Shown: positions 7,812 through 18,361 of the stretch, in pieces
Position numbering within the stretch: position 1 is the first letter of the stretch
Layout: every line of letters starts with the position of its first letter
Assembly: GCF_002813455.1 (NCBI RefSeq)
Contig: NZ_PHHE01000001.1
Coordinates: forward strand, 3,162,001 to 3,226,000
Reading direction: 5' to 3'
Origin: Pseudomonas baetica
GTDB lineage: Bacteria > Pseudomonadota > Gammaproteobacteria > Pseudomonadales > Pseudomonadaceae
DNA length: 64,000 nt
Made by a program: the position numbers and the translations under genes
The notes under the pieces: generated by a model
What the model was told of the DNA's origin: nothing
Database searches by the model: none
Seen by the model: only the letters and a program-made list of their open reading frames with translations

Positions 7812-8756
7812 ATGCATATCGACTTGCGCCAACTTCGTCACTTCATCGCCCTGGCTGAGCAACGCAGCTTTGTCGCCGGCGCGCAGGCGGTGAACCTGTC
7901 GCAGTCGGCGTTCAGCCGCAGCATTCAGGCGCTGGAACACAGCGTCGGCTGTCAGTTGGTCGATCGCGGGCGCAAGGAATTGCCACCAACCAAACAAGGC
8001 CAGGTCCTGCTCGAACATGCGCGGCGGCTGGTCAGCGGCGCGCAGCAGATGGCCAACGAGATCAGCCAGTTCAATGGCCTCGAGGCCGGGGAATTGCGCT
8101 TCGGTTGCGGCCCGGCCCCAGCCGCTGGCTTGATTCCGCGTGCGATCGGCAGCTTCATCGGGCGTTACCCGAAAGCGCGGGTGCAGTTTCAGGTCGATGA
8201 CTGGCAGAGCTTGAGCAAGCGCCTGCTGAGTGAGGAGTTCGAATTCTTTGTCGCCGACACCCGCCACTTCGAGGCGGATCCGGATTACCTGACGCATCGG
8301 CTGCGCCCGCGCAAATGGCATTTCTGCTGTCGCGCCGGGCATCCGCTGGCTACTTTTGAACGGGTCACCGCCGAACAATTGATGAGCTATCCGCTGGCGG
8401 TTAGCATCCGCCCGCCGAACCTGCGCAAGGTCATCGTCGACCTCAGCGGCCGGCCGGATTTCACGCCGAATGTGGAGTGTGAAAACAGTTCGAGTTTGCT
8501 CAGCGTGGTGCTGCGTTCGGATGCGATCGGGATTGTCGGCGCGTATTCCGATGCGTTGCATCAGGCCAAGGGTGAGCTGGTGCGTTTGAAGATCGAAGGT
8601 CTGGCCGATGATCTGGAAGAGCTGTACACCCGCTATGGGATTGTCAGTCGGGCGGGATATCGGTTGTCGCCGTTGGCTGAGGCGATGATTGAGCAGATCA
8701 AGGCGATTGATGCGGTGGATGAGGAGGTGTGTTCACTGGAGAATTTTGCCGTTTGA
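7812..8756 (+). CDS. sftR: LysR-type regulator, SftR-like
   Basis: 314 aa. The winged helix-turn-helix is at residues 1-60 (DLRQLRHFIALAEQRSFVAGAQAVNLSQSAFSRSIQALE), followed by a linker helix and a two-lobed effector domain. It is divergent from the receptor gene. SftR of P. putida S-313 is a LysR regulator needed for sulfate-ester use, and this gene has the right neighbours for that role. A second, clearly related LysR lies at 11749-12669, so which of the two is the true SftR cannot be settled by position alone. Confidence 0.78.
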   Translation: MHIDLRQLRHFIALAEQRSFVAGAQAVNLSQSAFSRSIQALEHSVGCQLVDRGRKELPPTKQGQVLLEHARRLVSGAQQMANEISQFNGLEAGELRFGCGPAPAAGLIPRAIGSFIGRYPKARVQFQVDDWQSLSKRLLSEEFEFFVADTRHFEADPDYLTHRLRPRKWHFCCRAGHPLATFERVTAEQLMSYPLAVSIRPPNLRKVIVDLSGRPDFTPNVECENSSSLLSVVLRSDAIGIVGAYSDALHQAKGELVRLKIEGLADDLEELYTRYGIVSRAGYRLSPLAEAMIEQIKAIDAVDEEVCSLENFAV

Positions 8757-8762
8757 GCCACC

Positions 8763-8834
8763 GCCTTCGCGAGCAAGCCCGCTCCCACATTTGGAACGCG
8801 TACTCCTGTGGGAGCGGGCTTGCTCGCGAAGGCG
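8763..8834. repeat. REP pair (REPIN)
   Basis: CGCCTTCGCGAGCAAGCCCGC faces GCGGGCTTGCTCGCGAAGGCG across a short spacer, immediately after the LysR stop. The remainder of the gap up to 8946 shows no gene. Confidence 0.9.
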
Positions 8835-8946
8835 TCGCCACAGGCACCGATGCATCCGCTGCATAAAACCCATTCCCCAAATGCACTTGCCGAACACCCC
8901 CACCGAAAGCGAAAACCCTCGCCTGTCTCTCTGACCGGTGAACCCC

Positions 8947-10563
8947 ATGTCCCAGCCTGAAAAACCCGTGCGCAACGTGCTCTACATCATGTGCGACCAA
9001 CTGCGCCGCGATTACCTGTCCTGCTACGGCCACCCGCATTTGCACACGCCGAACATCGATCGCCTGGCCGAAGCCGGCGTGCGTTTCAGCCGCGCCTACA
9101 CCCAGGGCACCATTTGCGGCCCGTCGCGGATGTCGGCCTACACCGGGCGCTACGTCAGCAGTCATCAAGTGGCGTGGAACGCCGTGCCGCTACCGCTGGA
9201 AGAACTGACCCTCGGCGATTACCTGCGCCCCCACGGCATTCGTACCGCACTGGTCGGCAAGACCCACGCCACGGCGAATGTCGACGCATTGCAGCGACTG
9301 GCGATCACTCCCGAAAGCGCACAAGCCGAAGTGCTCAACGAAGTCGGCTTCGAACCGTACTTTCGCCACGACGGCATCTTTCCCGATGACCCGTTGTTCG
9401 ACAACAAACGTGAATCCGCGCCCTACACCCATTACCTGCGCGAACAGGGTTTCGACGGGCGCAATCCCTGGCACGACTGGGCCAACGCCGCCGAAGGCGA
9501 GAACGGCGAAATCCTCAGCGGCTGGAAAATGCGTCATGCACATTTGCCAGCACGAATTCCCGAGCAACACTCAGAGACTGTCTACACTACCAATCGAGCC
9601 ATCGACTTCATCACCGAGCAAGGTGAGAAATCCTGGTGTTTACACCTCTCCTACATCAAACCGCACTGGCCCTATATCGTACCAGCTCCGTACCACGCCT
9701 TGTACAGTACGAAATCGATTCTAGAAGCGGTCCGTGCGACGCCCTCCGAAGCCAGCAAACACCCCGTATACACTGCCTTTCGCCAGCATGAGGAAAGCCT
9801 CAACTTCTCCCGCGATTCAGTACGATTGACTGTAATCCCCACCTACATGGGCCTGATCAAGCAAGTGGATGATCAACTCGGGCGGCTATTCGATTTTCTG
9901 CAGAGCAATGGCCGTTGGGATGACACGCTGATCGTGTTCACCAGCGATCACGGCGACTTTCTGGGCGATCACTGGCTGGGCGAAAAGGAGTTTTTGCTGG
10001 AACAAGCGGTGGGGGTGCCGCTGATCGTGCGTGATCCTCGGGCGGCGGCGGATGTCACGCGGGGCACGGTGGATGAGCATCTGGCGGAAACCATCGACGC
10101 GTTGCCGACGTTTCTTCAGGCGTTGGGATTGCCGCAAGCCGAACATCGGCTGGAGGGCCGCTCGCTGATACCGCTTTTACATGGAGAGAATCCGGATTGG
10201 CGCCGCTATGCAATCAGCGAATACGACTACGCCTTTCAAGCGCCCGCGCGGGAGCGACTGGGCCAGCCGATCGACCGTTGCCGGATGACCATGGTGCGCA
10301 GCGAACGCTGGAAATACCTGGCGTACGACGGCTTCAGGCCGCAGCTGTTTGATCTGCTGAATGATCCGCAAGAGTTGCGTGATTTGGGTGAAGACCCGGC
10401 TTACGCGGCGGTGCGCGAGGAGCATGCGGGGTATTTGTTCGAGTGGGTGCGCGGCTTGAAGCGGCGCACGACCATCAGTCATCAGGAGATTGATTTGCGC
10501 GGACAGCGGTTTCGCTACGGTGAGCCGGAAACCGAGAAACTGGTGCAGATTGGAGTTTGGTGA
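8947..10563 (+). CDS. Cytoplasmic formylglycine sulfatase/phosphonate monoester hydrolase family enzyme
   Basis: 538 aa from the ATG at 8947, preceded by GGTGA. Metal ligands are in NVLYIMCDQLRRDYL. The maturation motif is CGPSR with Cys57, converted to formylglycine by a generating enzyme not encoded here. Further metal-site residues lie in VFTSDHGDFLGDH. There is no signal peptide. Rhizobium phosphonate monoester hydrolase also uses residue 57, and such enzymes hydrolyse sulfate, phosphate and phosphonate esters, so both sulfate-ester and promiscuous roles are open. About 9570-9860 has visibly lower GC and different codon choice than its flanks, suggesting local recombination. Confidence 0.85.
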   Translation: MSQPEKPVRNVLYIMCDQLRRDYLSCYGHPHLHTPNIDRLAEAGVRFSRAYTQGTICGPSRMSAYTGRYVSSHQVAWNAVPLPLEELTLGDYLRPHGIRTALVGKTHATANVDALQRLAITPESAQAEVLNEVGFEPYFRHDGIFPDDPLFDNKRESAPYTHYLREQGFDGRNPWHDWANAAEGENGEILSGWKMRHAHLPARIPEQHSETVYTTNRAIDFITEQGEKSWCLHLSYIKPHWPYIVPAPYHALYSTKSILEAVRATPSEASKHPVYTAFRQHEESLNFSRDSVRLTVIPTYMGLIKQVDDQLGRLFDFLQSNGRWDDTLIVFTSDHGDFLGDHWLGEKEFLLEQAVGVPLIVRDPRAAADVTRGTVDEHLAETIDALPTFLQALGLPQAEHRLEGRSLIPLLHGENPDWRRYAISEYDYAFQAPARERLGQPIDRCRMTMVRSERWKYLAYDGFRPQLFDLLNDPQELRDLGEDPAYAAVREEHAGYLFEWVRGLKRRTTISHQEIDLRGQRFRYGEPETEKLVQIGVW

Positions 10564-10570
10564 AGAAAAA

Positions 10571-10638
10571 GCTTCGCGAGCAGGCTCGCTCCCACATTTG
10601 GAATGCAGTCCCCTGTGGGAGCGAGCCTGCTCGCGAAG
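10571..10638. repeat. REP pair between convergent genes
   Basis: Inverted TTCGCGAGCAGGCTCGCTCCC copies fill most of the 83-base gap between the sulfatase and atsK stops. It may act as a bidirectional transcription barrier. Confidence 0.9.
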
Positions 10639-10646
10639 AGAGCCGA

Positions 10647-11567
10647 TCAGACGCCGCCGATGTCAGGGCCCTTGATGGTCTGACTACGCTGCCCCGAAGC
10701 CCCCACCGGCACTTCACCCTTCAACGTCACCCGACGCACCACCCGATCCTGAGTCCCGTAATCATCAATCGCGTAATGCTGCGTCGAACGGTTATCCCAG
10801 ATCGCCACATCACCCGCCTTCCAGCGCCAGCGCACGGTGTTTTCCTGACGAACCACATGGCTCTGCAACAGCCCGAACAGGTGCGCCGAATCCGCTTGCG
10901 AATAACCCTTGATGCGCTTGACGAAGTGCCCCAGCAGCAAGCTCTTCTCGCCGCTGATCGGGTGTACGCGCACCACCGGGTGCTCGGTCTCGTACACGGT
11001 CGACGTGAAGACTTTGCGGTAGCGCTCAAGCTTCTCCGCCGACACGTCAGGCTTGGCGCTGGCGTAGTCGTACTCGTTGCTGTGCACGGCGATCAGTTTA
11101 TCCGCCAGCTCGCGCAGCTCGCTCGGCAGTCCGTTGTAGGCGGTGGCGGTGTTGGCCCACAGCGTGTCGCCACCGAACGCCGGCGCCACGACAGAGCGCA
11201 GGATCGAGGCTTTCGGGTAGGCGTCGACGAACGTCACGTCGGTGTGCCACGAGTTGGCGCGCTGGCCTTCGGCACCGTCCAGCTCCAGCAGATAGCGGGT
11301 GCCCTCACGCGACGGCACGGTCGGGTGCGCCACCGGCTCGCCGAGCAAATGGGCGAAGGCTTCCTGGCGCTGATCGTCGAGCTGGGTTTGTTCACGGAAG
11401 AACACGACCTTGTACTCAACCAGTGCCTGTTGAATGGCTTCGACCGTGGCGGCGTCCAGATCACCGGACAACTGCACGCCACGAATCTCGGCGCCAATAC
11501 GACCGGCCACCGGATGAATTTCCAGCGCGTGGACAGCGGGTTTTACAGCGAGTGCGGCATTGCTCAT
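10647..11567 (-). CDS. atsK: Alkylsulfatase AtsK, Fe(II)/2-oxoglutarate dioxygenase
   Basis: 306 aa, TauD family. The metal triad is His108-x-Asp110 (SWHTDVTF) and His264 (STQHYAIDDYG); 2-oxoglutarate and substrate arginines are Arg275 and Arg279. These positions match those reported for P. putida AtsK, which separates it from taurine dioxygenase proper. It cleaves medium-chain alkyl sulfates oxidatively to aldehyde and sulfite or sulfate-level sulfur, with succinate and CO2 as co-products. Cytoplasmic. It is divergent from the second LysR gene, which probably controls it. Confidence 0.93.
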   Translation of the reverse strand: MSNAALAVKPAVHALEIHPVAGRIGAEIRGVQLSGDLDAATVEAIQQALVEYKVVFFREQTQLDDQRQEAFAHLLGEPVAHPTVPSREGTRYLLELDGAEGQRANSWHTDVTFVDAYPKASILRSVVAPAFGGDTLWANTATAYNGLPSELRELADKLIAVHSNEYDYASAKPDVSAEKLERYRKVFTSTVYETEHPVVRVHPISGEKSLLLGHFVKRIKGYSQADSAHLFGLLQSHVVRQENTVRWRWKAGDVAIWDNRSTQHYAIDDYGTQDRVVRRVTLKGEVPVGASGQRSQTIKGPDIGGV

Positions 11568-11617
11568 GGGTAGACCCTCATCGACTGCTTACGGTTGGGT
11601 GGCAGCAAAACATCGCT

Positions 11618-11649
11618 CTATCTATATTCCATATACATCTAATAGATAG
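11618..11649. promoter_or_regulatory. Operator-like inverted repeat between atsK and the LysR gene
   Basis: CTATCTAT-N16-ATAGATAG, perfect 8-bp arms in the divergent promoter region. Its interior contains ATATTCCAT (11624-11632), the motif shared with other sulfur promoters. The size fits a LysR-type or CysB-type site. Confidence 0.5.
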
Positions 11650-11748
11650 CTACATGCTTCGTTGACGGAATAAGAGCTTGCATTTAAAACCTCAAGCAAC
11701 CCTCGTCGCAAATGCCTTCGAGCTATTTTTAGGATGCCGGAAAAGCAT

Positions 11749-12669
11749 ATGGATCTTCGCCAGTTGCGCTACTTCATCGCCCTCAACGAACACCGCAGTT
11801 TTGTCCGTGCGGCGGACGCGATGGGCATCACCCAACCGGCGTTCAGCCGCAGCATTCAAGGGCTGGAGCAAGAGTTCGGTTGCGTGCTGGTGGATCGCGG
11901 CAACAAGGATCTGCGCCCAACGCCCGAGGGCCAGGTGGTGCTGCAACACGCCCTGACGCTGGTGCAGGGCGCGGCATTGCTCAGTGCTGAAGTGACGCAA
12001 ATGACCAAGCTCGATGCCGGCGAAGTGCACTTCGGCTGCGGCCCTGCGCCGGCAGTGAAACTGGTGCCGGACGCGGTCGCGCAATTCATCAACGCGCACC
12101 CGAAAGTGCGCACCTGTTTTCAGGTGGATAACTGGGAAAAACTCAGCCGCGCCCTGAACCGGGAAGAGATCGAATTCTTCATTGCCGACATCCGCCATTT
12201 CGAGGCCGACCCGAACTTCCAGACCCAGCCACTGACGCCCAAACGCGGGGTGTTTTTCTGCCGGCCGGGGCACCCGCTTTTGGCCAAGGAAAGCCTGTCG
12301 ACCAACGACATGTTCGACTACCCACTGGCAACCACGCTGATCCCGCCGGGCATACGCAAACTGCTGGCGAACCTCAGCGGGCGCATCGATTTTTCACCGA
12401 CCATCGAGACCGAGCATTTCCCGGCGCTGGTGAAAGTGGTGCTGCAATCCAATGCAATCGGCATCGGCACGGAAGAGGCGTTTTACGAGGACCTTGCCCA
12501 GGGTTCGCTGGCGTTGCTGCACTGGCGTAATTTGCCGCAAAACCTGGAGAGCATGAATGCGCGGTGCGGGATTGTCAGTCGCACCGGGTTTCGCTTGTCG
12601 CCGGCAGCAAGAGCAATGATCGAGACACTGGTGGCGGTGGATAAGCAGCAAATCAGCGTCGCTGTTTAG
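11749..12669 (+). CDS. Second LysR-type regulator of the sulfate-ester cluster
   Basis: 306 aa from the ATG at 11749 (MDLRQLRYFIAL); an in-frame ATG at 11734 adds five residues but has its AGG too close. The N-terminal helix-turn-helix and effector domain align along their length with the LysR at 7812 (HFGCGPAPA, FFIADIRHFEADP, VVLQSNAIGI), so the two are paralogs. Divergent from atsK and next to atsR. It probably senses a sulfur intermediate and controls atsK and the ats transporter; this is inferred from position. Confidence 0.85.
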   Translation: MDLRQLRYFIALNEHRSFVRAADAMGITQPAFSRSIQGLEQEFGCVLVDRGNKDLRPTPEGQVVLQHALTLVQGAALLSAEVTQMTKLDAGEVHFGCGPAPAVKLVPDAVAQFINAHPKVRTCFQVDNWEKLSRALNREEIEFFIADIRHFEADPNFQTQPLTPKRGVFFCRPGHPLLAKESLSTNDMFDYPLATTLIPPGIRKLLANLSGRIDFSPTIETEHFPALVKVVLQSNAIGIGTEEAFYEDLAQGSLALLHWRNLPQNLESMNARCGIVSRTGFRLSPAARAMIETLVAVDKQQISVAV

Positions 12670-12674
12670 GGCCC

Positions 12675-12768
12675 TTTCGCGAGCAAGCCCGCTCCCACAG
12701 TGATTCGGTGGCGAATGCAGAATTTGTATTCACCCAAGATCCCTGTGGGAGCGAGCCTGCTCGCGAAG
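12675..12768. repeat. REP pair
   Basis: TTCGCGAGCAAGCCCGCTCCC and GGGAGCGAGCCTGCTCGCGAA in opposite orientation between the convergent LysR and atsR stops. Confidence 0.88.
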
Positions 12769-12791
12769 AGGCCTGACCGGACACCAGAGTT

Positions 12792-13805
12792 TTAGAGCTT
12801 GGCTGCAGCGAGTTCAGGCACCACCCAGTCATTCACCTTGAACGGCTTGCGAATCAGCCGCTGCTGCGCCGCCAGATCCACCTTGTCCTGCAAGCTGCCA
12901 AGGAACACCGGATCCAGTGTCGAGGGGAATATCTCGCTCAACTTCTGATCCTGCAGATCCTGGGTCAGGATCACCGGCGGATAACTTGCCAGGCCCGAGA
13001 CCAACTGCACGTAGGCGTCCTTGTTGCTGTCCTGAGTCAGCCATTCCACTGCCTGCTGCTGAGCCTTGAGCAGTTTTGCCACCGCTTGCGGGTGTGCATC
13101 GACAAACTTGCCGGTACCGATCAATACCGACTGCACGCTACCCGCGCCACCGAGATCCTTGGTGTTCAGCGGCAATTCGGCCAGACCTTTGGCTTGCAGC
13201 GCGGCCAAGCCTGAGCTGCCCCACGACGCATCGATCTGCCTGGCCGCCAGCGCCGCCACCGCCGCGCTGAAATCAAGGTTGATGACCTTCAGATCCTTCT
13301 CGCTCAGGCCCTGGCTGGCCAGCGCCGCATCGAATGACAGCTGAGTCGCGGTACCGCGAAAGATTGCCACGCGTTTGCCTTTGAGGTCCTGCAAAGTCTT
13401 GATCCCCGAACCCGGTACCACGCCCAGATACTGCTTCACCCCACGGGCGCTGGCGCTGAGCAGCCGCGTGTCGAGGCCATTGGACTTGCCGATGATCGCC
13501 GCCAGATCGCCCAGATAGGCCAGATCGACCTGACCATTGGCGAAGGCCTCGTTGATCACCGGCCCCGCCCCTTTGAAGAAGCTCCACTGAATCTTGATGC
13601 CCTGCTCGGCGAAGGCCTTTTCGAATATCTGCTGATCGCGCAGCACGTCGACTATGCCGCCACCACTGTGCTGAGTGCCGGCACTCAGATCGGGCACGGC
13701 GATGCGGATTTCCTTGAGTTCATCGGCGTGGGCGGTAAACGCCAGAAAACCCGCCAGCGCCGGAGCGGCAAACAGGCTGATGACGCGTTTGAAGGGAAGG
13801 TTCAT
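12792..13805 (-). CDS. atsR: AtsR, sulfate-ester ABC transporter binding protein
   Basis: 337 aa of the SsuA/TauA-type family. The signal peptide is about residues 1-27 (FTAHA before DELK). The conserved VDLAYLGDLAAIIGKSNGLD segment and the GSGIKTLQDLKGKRVAIFRGTA hinge region are clear. It should capture aliphatic or aryl sulfates in the periplasm for AtsBC. Unusually it is divergent from atsBCA rather than first in the same operon, and 408 bases separate the two starts. An AT-rich promoter region precedes it. Confidence 0.88.
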   Translation of the reverse strand: MNLPFKRVISLFAAPALAGFLAFTAHADELKEIRIAVPDLSAGTQHSGGGIVDVLRDQQIFEKAFAEQGIKIQWSFFKGAGPVINEAFANGQVDLAYLGDLAAIIGKSNGLDTRLLSASARGVKQYLGVVPGSGIKTLQDLKGKRVAIFRGTATQLSFDAALASQGLSEKDLKVINLDFSAAVAALAARQIDASWGSSGLAALQAKGLAELPLNTKDLGGAGSVQSVLIGTGKFVDAHPQAVAKLLKAQQQAVEWLTQDSNKDAYVQLVSGLASYPPVILTQDLQDQKLSEIFPSTLDPVFLGSLQDKVDLAAQQRLIRKPFKVNDWVVPELAAAKL

Positions 13806-13877
13806 AGGTGCAGCTCCTTGATCACGACGGGCGTTGAGGAGCCGAAAGTAGGCCGAACCTGCACCTTGCTTTAAATA

Positions 13878-13899
13878 CTATAAATTCACATTTTTATAG
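13878..13899. promoter_or_regulatory. Inverted repeat upstream of atsR
   Basis: CTATAAA-N8-TTTATAG in an AT-rich stretch 73 bases upstream of the atsR start. It could be a LysR or CysB operator or part of the atsR promoter. Confidence 0.4.
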
Positions 13900-13933
13900 C
13901 TTTTAACGCTAAGCAAGCGGTTACGGGGCTTGC

Positions 13934-14072
13934 AGCGGCGTATGCATTAACAGCATCGAAAATATTCTTCGAATGCATTGGATGCGCGTCTGGCTGGAGG
14001 CCTTAAATGGTCTGGCTTATCTCTCAATAGAATTGATTTTAATTTTATTAGACCAATTTTGCATACGCCGCT
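13934..14072. repeat. 139-bp segment bounded by perfect 13-bp inverted repeats
   Basis: AGCGGCGTATGCA at 13934-13946 and TGCATACGCCGCT at 14060-14072 enclose 113 AT-rich bases that include ATATTCTT (13962). It lies between divergent atsR and atsB. It could be a pair of operators serving both promoters or a miniature inverted-repeat element. No ORF inside. Confidence 0.55.
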
Positions 14073-14081
14073 AGCCCACTG

Positions 14082-14168
14082 AGGGAGCGGGCTTGTTCGC
14101 GAAAAGGCCGTGTCATCCCCCCTCAACGGCGACTGACACTCCGCCTTCGTGAGCAAGCCCACTCCCAC
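14082..14168. repeat. Diverged REP pair upstream of atsB
   Basis: GGGAGCGGGCTTGTTCGCGAA and TTCGTGAGCAAGCCCACTCCC, both with substitutions from the consensus. Only 45 bases remain to the atsB start. Confidence 0.75.
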
Positions 14169-14213
14169 ACAAGCAAAACGGTTCGCCATGCAACCCGACA
14201 ACGGAGGTCACCC

Positions 14214-15808
14214 ATGGCCCGTGATTCCCTGCTCAGCCTGCCGCTGCCCGCGCGACCGCTCAAAACTCGCCGCACGGGGCCAAGCCTGACCCAACGTGTG
14301 CTGCCCTGGCTGCTGCCGCTCAGTCTGTTTGCCCTGTGGTGGCTGGCGGCGCGCAATCAGTGGATGAGCGAGCAGATCCTGCCGGCGCCATTGCTGGTGT
14401 GGCACAGCGCGGTCGAGCTTTCTCAAGGCGAGCTGTGGAGCCATTTGTGGATCAGCCTGCAACGGCTGCTCTGGGGCTTGCTGGCGGGGATCAGCGCAGG
14501 AGCAATGCTCGGCGCTGCACTGGGTTTCAGTCAGCGTCTGGAACGCCTGATCTTCCCGACCTTCGCCGGTCTCGCCCAAGTGCCGACACTGGCGTGGATC
14601 CCGCTGTTCATGGTGTTTTTCGGCATCGGCGAAGTGCTGAAACTGGTGGTACTGATCAAAGCCATCGTGGTTCCGGTCACCCTGCACACGCTGGTCGGCG
14701 TGCGCGATGCGCAACCGAAACTGCGAGAAGCCGCTGCTGTGTTGCGCTTGCCGTCGCATTTGCTGATCCGTCGTCTGGTGCTGCCTGCCGCCCTTCCCGC
14801 GTTCATGGCCGGCGTGCGGCTGGCATTGGCCGCCGGCTGGACCTCGCTGCTGGCCGTCGAGCTGCTGGCCTCCAGTGAAGGCATCGGTTATCTGATGGTC
14901 TGGGCGCGGCAACTGTTCATGCTCGACATCGTTTTCGTCTGCATCGTGGTCATCGGCTTGATCGGTGTAGCGATGGATCGCGGTATCGGCCTGCTGGACA
15001 AAAAACTGCTGCACTGGCCGCACCCGGCCACCGCCGAAATTCGTCGCGGCCCGCGCTATGAAGGCTGGCAGCGGCTGCAACCGTGGCTGCTGCCGCTGGG
15101 CTTGTTCGTGCTGTGGCAATTGGCGAGCGATCAGCAGTGGGTCGACGCGAATATTCTGGTGAGCCCGCTGGCCGTGCTGAGCACCACATGGGACGGCTTG
15201 CTCGATGGCACGCTGATCAGCGGCATGGCCCTTAGCTTGGGGCGCACCCTCGGTGGTTTGCTGCTGGGCGGTGGGCTCGGTTTTGCTTTGGGCCTGCTGT
15301 TGGGCCTGTCGCACCTCAGCGAACGCCTGCTCGGGCCGACGCTTGCGGCGCTCCGTCAGATCGCGATTTTCGCCTGGGTGCCGCTGCTCACCGCGTGGTT
15401 CGGTCTGGGCGAATTGGCCAAGTGGGTATTCATCGCCCTCGCTGCGTTTTTTCCGCTGTTTATCGCCACCCAACGCAGCGTCGCCAACCTTTCGCCGCAA
15501 CTCAACGAAGCCGCACAAGTGCTGCGCCTGAGCCTCGGCCAGCGTCTGCGCCGGCTGGTGCTGCCGGGCGCCGCACCGGGGATTTTCGCCGGGCTCAGAT
15601 TGAGTCTGATCTATGCCTGGCTCGGCACCATCGGTGCCGAATATTTCATGCCGTCCAACGGCGGCATCGGCAGCCAGATGATCGGCGCCCAACAACTGCT
15701 GCGCATGGATCTGATCATGGCCGGCATGCTCCTCGTCGGTCTGACCGGCGCCCTGCTCAACCTTATTGGCCAACGCCTGGAAATTCGCGCGACCCGCTGG
15801 AGACACGC

Positions 15809-15812
<4 letters not shown>
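14214..15812 (+). CDS. atsB: AtsB, double-length ABC permease
   Basis: 532 aa, about twice the length of SsuC/TauC permeases. Two complete permease units lie in tandem, roughly residues 20-265 and 280-530. Each has its own EAA loop for the ATPase: LREAAAVLRLPSHLLIRRL in the first and LNEAAQVLRLSLGQRLRRL in the second. The protein therefore supplies both membrane halves of the importer in one chain. ATGA overlap with atsC indicates coupled translation. The gene is first in atsBCA and has a good GGAGG ribosome site. Known ats clusters of Pseudomonas also carry a fused permease, as I recall. Confidence 0.9.
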
Positions 15813-18248
<2,436 letters not shown>

Positions 18249-18268
18249 ATGTTGCCTGACAGATTGCA

Positions 18269-18341
18269 TTCGCGAGCAGGCTCGCTCCCACATGTGGATT
18301 TGTTAACCCGATCCAATGTGGGAGCGAGCCTGCTCGCGAAG
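18269..18341. repeat. REP pair between convergent genes
   Basis: Inverted TTCGCGAGCAGGCTCGCTCCC copies between the atsA stop and the desaturase stop. Confidence 0.9.
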
Positions 18342-18361
18342 AGGACGTTGAAAATCACCCA

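Noticed and set aside
7806..7814. UGA readthrough joining the leader to the LysR protein
   Set aside because: No selenocysteine element or readthrough context was seen, and the LysR fold begins normally at its own ATG. Re-initiation is simpler.
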